The translations under genes and the position numbers were made by a program. From Fluviicoccus sp. (GTDB taxonomy: Bacteria > Pseudomonadota > Gammaproteobacteria > Pseudomonadales > Moraxellaceae), in contig NZ_JAUSMX010000008.1 in the NCBI RefSeq assembly GCF_030646115.1, positions 281,548 to 345,547 of the forward strand: a DNA stretch of 64,000 nucleotides, in the 5' to 3' direction. A model generated the notes under the pieces. The model was not told the DNA's origin. It worked only from the letters and a program-made list of their open reading frames with translations, and made no database searches. Positions 9,416-18,575 of the stretch are shown piece after piece. How positions within the stretch are numbered: the first letter of the stretch is position 1; every line of letters starts with the position of its first letter.

Positions 9416-10141
9416 TTGCTAGTCTGGACATCCGCAGAGGCCACCGATATCGGGGCAAAACGCAAAATCAATGAAGATGCCATTTTATCGCGTCCGGATA
9501 TCGGTTTGTGGGCGGTCGCTGACGGTATGGGTGGGCACGCTGCCGGGGATGTCGCCAGCAAGGCCGTCGTTGATGCCTTGACCCAGCTCAAACCTGACAA
9601 GGACCTGCCTGATTTTGTCGATACACTTGAAGATAAATTACTGTCGGTAAATCATAACCTGCGCCGGCATGGTATGGAGGCGCTGGGTGGCCGGACATTG
9701 GGCACCACTGTTGTCAGCCTGTTTATGCAGGACGGGTTGGGAGCCTGTATCTGGGCGGGCGATTCCCGTTTGTATCAGTTTCGGCAGGGTGAGTTGCGCC
9801 GGGTTTCCCATGATCACTCTGCCGTGCAGGAAATGATTGACTCCGGCATGATCACCCCGGATCAGGCCGCCCACCACCCTCATCGAAACGTTATCACCCG
9901 CGCTGTGGGCGGTGGTGACAAACTTTTTCCCGAACTGCGGGTATTCAATGTGCAGGCTGACGATTGGTATCTGCTCTGCAGCGATGGCTTCTATAATGAA
10001 ATCAGCGAAGACGCCATAGCCTCGCTGGTGGTTCAGGATACCCTCGAAAAGTCCGTTGAGGTACTCATGGAAAAAGCATTGGCGGTGGGTGCGGCAGATA
10101 ATGTTTCCTTGATTGTGGTCAAAGTGTCGGAGGCATCATGA
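9416..10141 (+). CDS. PP2C-type Ser/Thr protein phosphatase
   Basis: 241 residues, a complete single-domain PPM phosphatase that removes phosphate from Ser/Thr using two metal ions. Visible motifs in order: GAKRKINEDA, the metal-binding DGMGGHAAGD, GGRTLGTTVV, WAGDSRLYQFR, ITRAVGG, LLCSDGFYNEIS and AADNVSLIVV. No membrane segment is present. The start is unusual: the only plausible initiator in frame is TTG 9416, overlapping the stop of a 26-codon upstream reading frame (9342-9422). The stop overlaps the next gene by ATGA. PP2C phosphatases often pair with a Hanks-type kinase, but none is encoded nearby. Confidence 0.88.
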   Translation: MLVWTSAEATDIGAKRKINEDAILSRPDIGLWAVADGMGGHAAGDVASKAVVDALTQLKPDKDLPDFVDTLEDKLLSVNHNLRRHGMEALGGRTLGTTVVSLFMQDGLGACIWAGDSRLYQFRQGELRRVSHDHSAVQEMIDSGMITPDQAAHHPHRNVITRAVGGGDKLFPELRVFNVQADDWYLLCSDGFYNEISEDAIASLVVQDTLEKSVEVLMEKALAVGAADNVSLIVVKVSEAS

Positions 10142-10482
10142 GCCAGGATTTCCCCCAGGCAAACGCCAGGCTTGCCGAAGTGGCCCGGCATTGGGCGGAT
10201 GGTGAAGTCAGCCATGAAACCTGGCGCCGTGAGCGCCGCACCATTCTCCGGGAGATCTGCAACCGGCGCTCCGATGTCCAGATTGGCAGTGCATTGCCGG
10301 TACAGCGTAAAGTTCCCCTGACCGATGTCACATCGCCGGTCATGCCGGTCGTGCCAGTTGTTCCCAAGGCGACGCCTGCGGCTGCCCCGGCCGAACTTGC
10401 TGAAAGCGACGATGTACTGATTCTGGCTTTGTTGATGGTATTGGTGCTGGCGGGTGCAATACTGGTGTTTTATCTGGCTTAG
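10138..10482 (+). CDS. Small tail-anchored membrane protein coupled to the phosphatase
   Basis: 114 residues, not recognised. Residues 1-45 are charged and helical (DFPQANARLAEVARHW ... RRTILREI), ~60-85 are rich in Pro, Val and Ala, and the last ~22 residues form one hydrophobic helix (LILALLMVLVLAGAILVFYL), so the protein is probably a C-tail-anchored inner-membrane protein facing the cytoplasm. The four-base ATGA overlap with the PP2C gene suggests both are made together; it could dock the phosphatase at the membrane. That role is inference. Confidence 0.7.
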   Translation: MSQDFPQANARLAEVARHWADGEVSHETWRRERRTILREICNRRSDVQIGSALPVQRKVPLTDVTSPVMPVVPVVPKATPAAAPAELAESDDVLILALLMVLVLAGAILVFYLA

Positions 10483-10510
10483 TTCACATTTTGCCGGGTC
10501 ATTGCTGCAA

Positions 10511-10545
10511 TTGTCCGACATATATCTTCCGCTGTACGATCGTAC
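10511..10545 (+). promoter_or_regulatory. Candidate promoter with a 12-bp palindrome over the -10
   Basis: TTGTCC (10511-10516), 18 bases, then TACGAT (10535-10540), about 40 bases before the hydrolase gene. The -10 lies inside the perfect palindrome GTACGATCGTAC (10534-10545), a possible operator. Confidence 0.4.
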
Positions 10546-10583
10546 TGTTTTATCCTTGGGCTTAATGCACAGGTCGAAGCCCT

Positions 10584-11573
10584 ATGAGCCAGTACCATCC
10601 GGAAGCCTTTCCCCCGTCATCGGGTAATCTCCTCGAACGCACCGGACGCACGGCAGGCAATATCGTGCGTGGCCACCGTCCGCTTGGGCGTGAACTCCTG
10701 AATGCCGTCGTCAACTTGCCTATTCTGCCCTGGATTCTCTTTCCCATGCAGCCGGAGCCGGACAGTCATTCGGAGTTTTTGCCGGGAAGCTACACCAGCC
10801 TCTGGGAGTACTTTTCAGCAATCGCCCAAGTCGTGGTGCCCACTGAGCGCAAGTCGGCGTCCTATGGTAATCTGGCTGTTTTACCGCCGGATTATATCTG
10901 GCCGCAATCCAAGCGCCAGACGAAGTGGTTTTTCATCAACGGGATCTGCACCAGCCCGTCCATGGCTTTGCTGGAGGCTCGCGAAGTTGCCCTGGCTTTC
11001 CAACGCCCCATTCATCTGATTCATACGCCCACGGCAGGCTTTGTGCGTGATATTGCCGGAGCCCTGAACGCCCGCGCGTTGCGCAAGGACGGCCGCTTGT
11101 CGCGTCCTGCCTACAATGTAGTGCGGAACGCCCTGCTTAGTCATGATCAGGTGGTTTTGGTCACCTATTCCCAAGGGGCCATCGTCGCCAGCTATATCGC
11201 CCGCAAGATGCTGAAGGACCCGCAATTGCGCGAACATGCTCACAAACTGGAGATTTACAGCATTGGCGGAGCCGCCGACAGCCTGCACATTGACTATGCC
11301 CTCACGGCCGAGCATGGCCATACGGTGCCTTATGTCGAGCACTTTGCTAACGGGAAGGACTTTTTTGCCCGGGTCGGTATCCTGGCCAAGTACCACAGCA
11401 CCAGCGGACCCATTTTCTTTGTGGCGGAGCGCAAGGGGCATATGCTGAATCCGCACTATATCAAGGGTATTGTGCGTGGTGACTATTGTGATGGGAGGTC
11501 ACGCCTCAGCAAATATGCCAACGGCGGCGAACCGGGTGTTGATGATTACATTCCCTTCGATCGCAGGCGGTAG
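10584..11573 (+). CDS. Putative alpha/beta-hydrolase fold protein
   Basis: 329 residues, no signal peptide. The segment VVLVTYSQGAIVASYIAR carries a nucleophile elbow of the form Y-S-Q-G-A after a hydrophobic strand, typical of alpha/beta hydrolases related to DUF-type lipase-like proteins. An N-terminal strand-loop WFFINGICTSPSMAL could form the oxyanion hole. Late His residues (for example in ERKGHMLNPHYI) could complete a triad. The specific substrate is unknown. The N-terminal ~100 residues contain a hydrophobic patch (LPILPWILFPM) that may bring it to membranes. It stands alone between the phosphatase pair and tRNA-Pro. Confidence 0.55.
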   Translation: MSQYHPEAFPPSSGNLLERTGRTAGNIVRGHRPLGRELLNAVVNLPILPWILFPMQPEPDSHSEFLPGSYTSLWEYFSAIAQVVVPTERKSASYGNLAVLPPDYIWPQSKRQTKWFFINGICTSPSMALLEAREVALAFQRPIHLIHTPTAGFVRDIAGALNARALRKDGRLSRPAYNVVRNALLSHDQVVLVTYSQGAIVASYIARKMLKDPQLREHAHKLEIYSIGGAADSLHIDYALTAEHGHTVPYVEHFANGKDFFARVGILAKYHSTSGPIFFVAERKGHMLNPHYIKGIVRGDYCDGRSRLSKYANGGEPGVDDYIPFDRRR

Positions 11574-11590
11574 CTATAGCGGGCCGTGTC

Positions 11591-11615
11591 CGGAGTGGGA
11601 TTGAATGCCACTCCG
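11591..11615 (+). terminator. Hairpin after the hydrolase gene
   Basis: CGGAGTGG (11591-11598) pairs with CCACTCCG (11608-11615) around a 9-base loop, 18 bases after the stop codon. There is no T-run, so it is only a candidate terminator. Confidence 0.35.
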
Positions 11616-11698
11616 CATGGATTTGCTTACGCAGACATGAATTGCCGCAATATGCGTTAATCAGTAGGATGGTTATAACAAACGAAACTGCGAAGAAT

Positions 11699-11775
11699 TG
11701 GTCGGGGTGAGAGGATTCGAACCTCCGGCCACTGCGTCCCGAACGCAGTGCTCTACCAGGCTGAGCTACACCCCG
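11699..11775 (-). tRNA. tRNA-Pro (anticodon CGG)
   Basis: A 77-base cloverleaf on the minus strand: acceptor CGGGGTG / CACCCCG, D-arm AGCTCAGCCTGGTAGAGC, anticodon stem CTGCG / CGCAG with loop TTCGGGA, T-arm GGAGGTTCGAATCCTC, discriminator A and an encoded CCA (11699-11701). Confidence 0.96.
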
Positions 11776-11807
11776 ATGGTGTTTCCACAACGATGCGTGG
11801 AACTGAG

Positions 11808-11831
11808 GGCGTGCATTTTAGCATGCACGCC
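11808..11831. repeat. Inverted repeat between ispB and tRNA-Pro
   Basis: GGCGTGCAT (11808-11816) and ATGCACGCC (11823-11831) form a perfect 9-bp stem with a 6-base loop. It lies 18 bases past the ispB stop (minus strand) and ~35 bases upstream of tRNA-Pro, so it could end ispB transcription or overlap the tRNA promoter (TAAAAT lies in the loop region). No T-run follows. Confidence 0.4.
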
Positions 11832-11849
11832 ACAGAAATAAAGCGTTTT

Positions 11850-12812
11850 TTAACTCGTTCTGTTCAATCCCAGATCAAGCAGAGCGAACATTGCCTCGCG
11901 GTAGGGGGAGGGTGTCAGCATATCCAGTGCGGCTTTGGCGGCGTCAGACTCTTCCTTGGCGCGTTGGCGGCAGTAATCAAGCGCGCCGGATTCCCGGATG
12001 ATGCGCAGGATGTCCTGCAGCCGCTCCAGTCCGCCGGTCATGATGGCCTGTCGAATCAGTTGGGCGTCTTCGGGTGCGGCTATCTTCATCGCCTGGATCA
12101 AGGGCAGGGTAGGCTTGCCTTCGGCGAGATCGTCACCGACGTTCTTGCCCATTTCCTCAGCCGAGCTTTCATAGTCCAGCACATCGTCAATGATCTGGAA
12201 GGCAGCCCCGAAATGCATGGCGTAGTCATGCAGGGCTTGGCGCATGTTGATGTCGCCCAGAATGGCGCCGCCTTCAGCTGCCGTCACAAACAACTGTGCG
12301 GTCTTGCCGTAAATGACTTCCATATAGCGGGCCTCGGTGGTGTCCGGGTCGCGCTTGTTGATCAACTGCATGACCTCGCCTTCCGCAATCACCAGCGTGC
12401 CATCGGCAATCAACCGGGAAATGGACGGAATTTCCAGATCCAGAATCAATTGGAATGCGCGTGATATAAGGAAGTCACCCACCAGAACCGCCGTTGCATT
12501 ATTCCAGGCGGAGTTGACCGTGGCCCGCCCCCGGCGCAAATCGGACTCATCCACCACGTCATCATGAATCAGGGTGGCGGTGTGCAGCATTTCAATGATG
12601 GCGGCCAGCGGAATGTGCTTATCGCCCTGATAGCCGGTGGCGCGGGCGGCCAGCAGGCTGAGCAGGGGGCGCAGGCGCTTGCCGCCGCCTTCCACCAGAT
12701 AATGTCCCACCTGCATCACCAGTGGTACACGGGAATCCAGATGGTTGAGGATATAATGATCGACGGCGGCAAAGTCCTCCGCCACCGTGGCCAGAATTTG
12801 CTGAAAGTTCAT
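11850..12812 (-). CDS. ispB: Octaprenyl/polyprenyl diphosphate synthase
   Basis: 320 residues from ATG 12812 (MNFQQILATVAEDF). Trans-polyprenyl synthase that builds the ubiquinone side chain from farnesyl diphosphate and IPP. Both aspartate-rich motifs are present: LIHDDVVDESDLRRGR (first, DDxxD) and FQIIDDVLDYESSAEEMGK (second). The gene is divergent from rplU-rpmA, the standard arrangement in beta- and gammaproteobacteria, which favours IspB over IspA. The ORF is open upstream, but only the chosen start fits the family. Confidence 0.95.
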   Translation of the reverse strand: MNFQQILATVAEDFAAVDHYILNHLDSRVPLVMQVGHYLVEGGGKRLRPLLSLLAARATGYQGDKHIPLAAIIEMLHTATLIHDDVVDESDLRRGRATVNSAWNNATAVLVGDFLISRAFQLILDLEIPSISRLIADGTLVIAEGEVMQLINKRDPDTTEARYMEVIYGKTAQLFVTAAEGGAILGDINMRQALHDYAMHFGAAFQIIDDVLDYESSAEEMGKNVGDDLAEGKPTLPLIQAMKIAAPEDAQLIRQAIMTGGLERLQDILRIIRESGALDYCRQRAKEESDAAKAALDMLTPSPYREAMFALLDLGLNRTS

Positions 12813-12905
12813 TGTTATAGCCAATTGATTGTCGCGTGTGCGTATCGTATCAGTCTGGCCTGACAACGGCCACCGCACATTTTACAGTTGCTTGGAGCCC
12901 GGAGC

Positions 12906-12934
12906 TTGCGCGTCGGGATGCTTTTGCGTACAAT
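12906..12934 (+). promoter_or_regulatory. Promoter of the rplU-rpmA operon
   Basis: TTGCGC (12906-12911), a 17-base spacer and TACAAT (12929-12934), about 70 bases before rplU. This is the best sigma-70 match in the divergent ispB-rplU gap; the ~60-base transcribed leader could hold an autoregulatory site. Confidence 0.65.
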
Positions 12935-13002
12935 CGCGCACCTTGCGATTTTTCTTCCCGTGGGCTTTTCCAGCTGTCACGGGCTTACGGAGTTAGCGAA
13001 GT

Positions 13003-13314
13003 ATGTACGCGGTTATCAAGAGTGGCGGCAAGCAGCATCGCGTGGTGGAAGGCGAACTGCTCAAGGTGGAACTGATTGACGCCGAGCCGGGCCAGAATGT
13101 CACCATCGAAGATGTGCTGATGGTTGTGAACGGCGCCGATATCAAGATCGGTACTCCTGTGGTTGAAGGAGCCAAAGTTGTTGCTGAGGTAGTAGGTCAT
13201 GGTCGTCATGACAAGGTGCGTATCGTCAAGATGCGTCGCCGCAAGCACTATCGCAAGCAGCAAGGTCATCGTCAGTGGTTCACTGAACTGAAAATCACTG
13301 CAATTACAGTCTAA
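13003..13314 (+). CDS. rplU: 50S ribosomal protein L21
   Basis: 103 residues, standard length. Begins [20 protein letters not shown], the highly conserved L21 start, and contains [20 protein letters not shown], the rRNA-binding basic loop. First gene of rplU-rpmA-obgE; a GGAG ribosome site precedes the ATG. Confidence 0.98.
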   Translation: MYAVIKSGGKQHRVVEGELLKVELIDAEPGQNVTIEDVLMVVNGADIKIGTPVVEGAKVVAEVVGHGRHDKVRIVKMRRRKHYRKQQGHRQWFTELKITAITV

Positions 13315-13332
13315 GTTTGAGGAATTACCGAC

Positions 13333-13593
13333 ATGGCACATAAAAAAGCTGGTGGTTCCACCCGTAACGGTCGCGATTCAGAAGCCAAGCGACTGGGTGT
13401 GAAGATGTATGGCGGCCAACAAGCCATTGCTGGCAATATTATTGTCCGTCAGCGCGGCACCCAGTTCTGGCCGGGTGAAAATGTTGGTATCGGGCGTGAC
13501 CACACGCTGTTCGCCAAGGCGGACGGTGTGATCAAGTTTGTCACCAAGGGCCCGTTCCAGCGCAAGTACGTTGTGGTGGAAGCCGCCGCTTGA
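13333..13593 (+). CDS. rpmA: 50S ribosomal protein L27
   Basis: 86 residues. [20 protein letters not shown] is the canonical L27 N-terminus; its flexible tail reaches the peptidyl-transferase centre. No cleavable N-terminal extension of the Firmicute type. Good ribosome site (TGAGGA) 18 bases after rplU; followed by a strong terminator. Confidence 0.98.
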   Translation: MAHKKAGGSTRNGRDSEAKRLGVKMYGGQQAIAGNIIVRQRGTQFWPGENVGIGRDHTLFAKADGVIKFVTKGPFQRKYVVVEAAA

Positions 13594-13604
13594 TAGCGGT
13601 GTGA

Positions 13605-14885
<1,281 letters not shown>

Positions 14886-14900
14886 AGTGCGGGGCGGGGC

Positions 14901-16025
14901 ATGACCGGAAATCGAGACAGGTTGCGCAATGCGCGTCGCTGGGTGGTAAAGATTGGCTCAGCCTTGCTGACAGCCAATGGTCAAGGCCTGGATCAGAACG
15001 CTATGGCGGCCTGGGTCCGGCAGATGGCGTTTCTAGCGGACAAGGGTATTGAATTGATCCTGGTGTCCTCAGGCGCTGTTGCAGAAGGCATGGTTCGGAT
15101 GGGCTTGCCGGGGCGTCCGGATACTCTGCATGAGTTGCAGGCTTGTGCGGCAATCGGCCAAATGGGCCTGGTGCAAGCCTACGAATTTCATTTCCGTAAT
15201 CACAATCGCAAGGCCGCGCAGATACTGCTCACGCATGAGGATCTGGCGAACCGCACCCGCTATCTCAACGCCCGTTCCACCCTCACCACCCTGATAGCTT
15301 GGCAAGTCATACCGGTGATCAACGAAAATGACACGGTGGCTACGGATGAAATTCGCTTTGGTGACAATGATACCTTGGCGGCGTTGGTGGCAAACCTGAT
15401 TGATGCGGATGCTCTGGTGATTCTGACGGATCAGGAAGGCATGTTTGACAGGGATCCCAGGCATGACCCGGATGCCAGGCTGTTGCCTGAAGTGCGTGCC
15501 CTTGATGATGGTTTGATGGGTATGGCCGGCGGCGGCGGAATACTGGGGCGTGGAGGCATGGTGACCAAGGTTCGGGCTGCTCGGTATGCGGCGCTCTCGG
15601 GGTGCAGTACGGTCATCGCCAGCGGGGTTACTCCGGATGTGTTGATCCGATTGGCTGATGGCGAGTCCTTAGGGACATTGTTGTTGCCGGATGAGGATCG
15701 GCAGACGGCCAGGAAGCAATGGTTGGCGGCGCATTTGCAGACGGCCGGCAGACTGGTTCTGGATGACGGGGCGGTCCGTGCGTTGCGCAATAACGGGCGC
15801 AGCCTTCTCCCGGTAGGTGTTACAAGAGTCGAAGGGGTTTTTGCGCGGGGAGAGATCGTTGCTTGTGTGGATGTCTCCGGCAGGCAGGTAGCGGTTGGTC
15901 TTGTAAACTATAGTGCTGAAGAGGCAGCCAGGATTGCCGGCAGCAGCAGCGAGAAAATTGCCGGGATCTTGGGGTATGTTGACGAGATCGAGCTAATGCA
16001 CCGCGACAATATGACAATCCTCTAA
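14901..16025 (+). CDS. proB: Glutamate 5-kinase
   Basis: 374 residues: an amino-acid kinase domain ([10 protein letters not shown] near residue 15, [32 protein letters not shown]) followed by a C-terminal PUA domain (~residues 285-374). First step of proline synthesis, phosphorylating L-glutamate. Full length compared with E. coli ProB (367). It begins 15 bases after obgE and is followed by a strong bidirectional terminator; proA is not in the window. Confidence 0.97.
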   Translation: MTGNRDRLRNARRWVVKIGSALLTANGQGLDQNAMAAWVRQMAFLADKGIELILVSSGAVAEGMVRMGLPGRPDTLHELQACAAIGQMGLVQAYEFHFRNHNRKAAQILLTHEDLANRTRYLNARSTLTTLIAWQVIPVINENDTVATDEIRFGDNDTLAALVANLIDADALVILTDQEGMFDRDPRHDPDARLLPEVRALDDGLMGMAGGGGILGRGGMVTKVRAARYAALSGCSTVIASGVTPDVLIRLADGESLGTLLLPDEDRQTARKQWLAAHLQTAGRLVLDDGAVRALRNNGRSLLPVGVTRVEGVFARGEIVACVDVSGRQVAVGLVNYSAEEAARIAGSSSEKIAGILGYVDEIELMHRDNMTIL

Positions 16026-16081
16026 AAGGGTTGTCATAAGCCTTGGGTGTGAGGTGAAACGGATTGTTAGAAGAAAACGAA

Positions 16082-16105
16082 AAAGCCTGACCGAGGTCAG
16101 GCTTT
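16082..16105. terminator. Bidirectional terminator between proB and tRNA-Arg
   Basis: AAAGCCTGAC (16082-16091), loop CGAG, GTCAGGCTTT (16096-16105), T-rich on both strands. It can end proB from the left and the tRNA-Ser/tRNA-Arg transcript from the right. Confidence 0.9.
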
Positions 16106-16112
16106 TTGTGTA

Positions 16113-16189
16113 TGGCGCGCCCGGAGAGATTCGAACTCCCGACCCTCTGGTTCGTAGCCAGATACTCTATCCAACTGAGCTACGGGCGC
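16113..16189 (-). tRNA. tRNA-Arg (anticodon ACG)
   Basis: 77 bases: acceptor GCGCCCG / CGGGCGC, D-arm AGCTCAGTTGGATAGAGT, anticodon stem TCTGG / CCAGA with loop CTACGAA, T-loop GTTCGAATC, discriminator G and encoded CCA. The A34 in ACG is normally edited to inosine. Confidence 0.97.
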
Positions 16190-16293
16190 TTGAGGACGCA
16201 TATTCTACATGTATTTTCTTGATCGTCAAGAAGAAAGAATCATTTTCGTGATTATTTCTTCATGTTGTGACGTGGTTACAAAAAAGTACAAAC

Positions 16294-16384
16294 TGGCGGA
16301 GAGAGAGGGATTCGAACCCTCGATGGGCTTTTGGCCCATACTCACTTAGCAGGCGAGCACCTTCGGCCACTCGGTCATCTCTCC
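16294..16384 (-). tRNA. tRNA-Ser (anticodon GCT)
   Basis: 91 bases with the long variable arm of a class II tRNA. Acceptor GGAGAGA / TCTCTCC, anticodon loop CTGCTAA, variable arm with pairing ATGGGC / GCCCAT, T-loop GTTCGAATC, discriminator G and encoded CCA. It is upstream of tRNA-Arg on the same strand, 104 bases away, probably one transcript. Confidence 0.97.
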
Positions 16385-16396
16385 GCGAGGAGGCGA

Positions 16397-16402
16397 ATAT
16401 TA
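16397..16402 (-). promoter_or_regulatory. Candidate -10 box of the tRNA-Ser/tRNA-Arg transcript
   Basis: TAATAT on the minus strand, 13 bases before tRNA-Ser, with CTTTGA 17 bases further upstream as a weak -35. Confidence 0.5.
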
Positions 16403-16571
16403 GCAGGTTTTTCAGAAAATCAAAGAGGGTTGTGATAAAAAGCTTGAAATATTGAGTGAGTGGGCTTTGTTTGATTGTAGGGCAGTAGGGCTGAAGTGTT
16501 GTTGTGTATGCGGTAATAGGGTAGATTCGAAAATAGAAGAGTGTCAGAAGTGTGATGTAGCTCTAGCTTGG

Positions 16572-16600
16572 TGACTTTGTCGTCACTGTGGTGCTAGAAT
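16572..16600 (+). promoter_or_regulatory. Candidate promoter of the exopolysaccharide operon
   Basis: TGACTT (16572-16577), 17 bases, TAGAAT (16595-16600), leaving an ~80-base leader before ATG 16687. Confidence 0.4.
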
Positions 16601-16686
16601 CGCCGCTCATCCGGTTATGGTGGTGGCGTATACCGCAGTTCGGTCGCCACGCGTTTTTTTTGACCATGTCTATCCGAGGGAAGAAT

Positions 16687-17892
16687 ATGGAACGTAAATT
16701 GAAGCTGGTTGTCGCCAGCACAGGATTGGCCCTGTTGATGGGTTCTCGCATAGCAAGTGCTGAAGTTGCGCTTGAACCCCAAGGAATACAGTACGGCTCG
16801 TTTGCGTTCGTGCCAACCTTGAAGACAGAGCTTGGTTACGATGACAATGTATATAATTTCAGTGATTCTGAAATTGGATCGTTTTATCTTGGTGTGGCTC
16901 CGAACTTTACGCTGTTGACACAGGATCGCAATAACACCTATCAATTGAGCTATGCTCTTGACGGGCGTACTTACTCTCATAAAAGTGATGACAGCTATCT
17001 GGATCAGGCGTTAGGCGGCAGCGCTCGTATCGAGCCGAATGCCCGTCTTCGATTGAACGGCGGCGTATCATACAAAATGCTTCATGAAAGTCGCGGAACT
17101 GGTCGTAGCAGTGGTTATACCATGGATCAGTTGGAGGCAATGGGGGAGGTAGATAAATACGATGTTGCCGGGATTGATGGCGGCCTTGAGTATGGGGCGC
17201 TTGATGCGCGCGGAATGATTGTTGCGGCATTGGGCTTTGCTCAGAAGGAGTATGACCGCTCCAAGGTTGCGGCTAGTCGTGATAATGATCAGATGACTGC
17301 GTCTCTTGGTCTTCGTGTTCGTGTGCTTCCCAAAACCAAGATGACCTTTGATCTTGAGCGAGTGGATACCAATTACTCTGGTGCTGCTCAGGATGCAGTG
17401 GATGATCGTTATTATGTGGGTGTTGCTTGGGAAAACTCGGCTCAGACCACAGGTAAGTTAAGGTTGGGTAAGTCAAAGCGTGATGTGAGTGCCGGCAATT
17501 CGTCATCAAGGCTTGCTTGGGATGCTGGTGTGGTGTGGTCTCCATTGGCCCGCGACACGGTGAGCTTTATTACGGGTCGTAAAACGGCTGAGGCTGACGA
17601 TACTCAGGGAACCAGTGTTGATACCAATGCCAGCATTTCCTGGAAGCATGCTTGGCTTGATCGGTTGAACACTGAGTTGGGTTTTGGGAAATTCAAAACC
17701 GAGTATATTAATGCCAAGGGGGCGAATTACCGTGATGATGATAGTGATAAGTGGCGTATTGCGATGAACTATCAAATGCGTCGTTGGGCTGTTCTTCATG
17801 CTGGTATTGATAACTCCAACCGGGACTCCACGGAAGCAGGCTTCGACTCCAAGCGTAATATTTTTACGTTAGGCGCAATGCTTAGCCTGTGA
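16687..17892 (+). CDS. EpsL-like outer-membrane beta-barrel protein of exopolysaccharide export
   Basis: 401 residues from ATG 16687, preceded by GAGGGAAG. A cleavable signal peptide (MERKLKLVVASTGLALLMGS ... ASA) is followed by many alternating amphipathic strands with aromatic ends (for example TYQLSYALDGRTYS, LEYGALDARGMIVAALG) and a final strand ending in Leu, as in barrel proteins. Together with the two export genes behind it this matches the EpsL / beta-barrel-porin-2 type protein found in betaproteobacterial exopolysaccharide operons. The last codon overlaps a GTG start candidate of the next gene. The family assignment rests on pattern and context. Confidence 0.7.
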   Translation: MERKLKLVVASTGLALLMGSRIASAEVALEPQGIQYGSFAFVPTLKTELGYDDNVYNFSDSEIGSFYLGVAPNFTLLTQDRNNTYQLSYALDGRTYSHKSDDSYLDQALGGSARIEPNARLRLNGGVSYKMLHESRGTGRSSGYTMDQLEAMGEVDKYDVAGIDGGLEYGALDARGMIVAALGFAQKEYDRSKVAASRDNDQMTASLGLRVRVLPKTKMTFDLERVDTNYSGAAQDAVDDRYYVGVAWENSAQTTGKLRLGKSKRDVSAGNSSSRLAWDAGVVWSPLARDTVSFITGRKTAEADDTQGTSVDTNASISWKHAWLDRLNTELGFGKFKTEYINAKGANYRDDDSDKWRIAMNYQMRRWAVLHAGIDNSNRDSTEAGFDSKRNIFTLGAMLSL

Positions 17893-17903
17893 GAGTTGAT
17901 CAC

Positions 17904-18560
17904 ATGACTGGGTTATGGCGTTGGGTGTTGCCATTAGTGGCGTTTGCGTGGGCTAACGCTCACGCTGGTTTTCTTGATGGTCTTTTTGGCGGTCGCGATC
18001 AGGCGGCTGCTTACGGTCAATCTCCCGGCAAGCAAAATGCGCGTCCACCTCTGGCTGCGCCCCTTTCGCCTTCCTCAGTTGTTCTGGCTCCGTCACGATT
18101 GTCTGATTACCGGTTGGGTCCGGGCGATCGTGTTCAGGTGACTGTTTTCAACGAAAAAGAGTTGAGCATGGAGATGCGTCTCAGTGATGCGGGCTCTTTT
18201 CTTTACCCTTTTATCGGCGAGATTGTTGCGAAGGGAATGACTATTGGTGATTTACAGCAGTTGTTGGTTGATAAGCTGTCTGATGGATATCTGGTCGGGC
18301 CCAAAGTTTACGTCAGTATTCTGGAGTATCGCCCCTTTTTCGTGAATGGCGAAGTTACAAAGCCCGGTGGGTATTCTTATCAGGCTGGCTTGACTGTGCG
18401 TAAGGCTATTTCATTGGCGGGTGGGTTGACCGCCAGGGCCTCGCTCTCCAAGATTTTTTTGATCCATGAGGATGATCCATTGGGGCAGCCTTTGCCGGCC
18501 TCCTTGAATGATGTGCTCCGACCTGGAGACATTTTGACGATCGATCAAAGCTTTTTCTGA
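17904..18560 (+). CDS. Polysaccharide export protein, Wza/KpsD family
   Basis: 218 residues from ATG 17904 (MTGLWRWVLPLVAFAWANAHA, a signal peptide); GTG 17889, overlapping the previous stop, would add MRVDH. The polysaccharide-export motif DYRLGPGDRVQVTVFNEKEL and a following SLBB-type domain (VNGEVTKPGGYSYQAGLTVRKAISLAGG) are clear. Wza-type proteins form the outer-membrane export channel with a periplasmic Wzc partner, which is the next gene. No lipobox Cys is seen, unlike E. coli Wza. Confidence 0.9.
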   Translation: MTGLWRWVLPLVAFAWANAHAGFLDGLFGGRDQAAAYGQSPGKQNARPPLAAPLSPSSVVLAPSRLSDYRLGPGDRVQVTVFNEKELSMEMRLSDAGSFLYPFIGEIVAKGMTIGDLQQLLVDKLSDGYLVGPKVYVSILEYRPFFVNGEVTKPGGYSYQAGLTVRKAISLAGGLTARASLSKIFLIHEDDPLGQPLPASLNDVLRPGDILTIDQSFF

Positions 18561-18575
18561 TGTGCCGGGTGATGA

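Larger units (their letters stand above)
16385..16686. other. Gene-free stretch between tRNA-Ser and the exopolysaccharide operon
   Basis: About 300 bases without a convincing gene. It holds the presumed tRNA-Ser promoter at its left and a candidate promoter for the rightward operon at 16572-16600. The middle (16440-16560) is rich in G and T on the plus strand with no clear structure. Confidence 0.6.
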
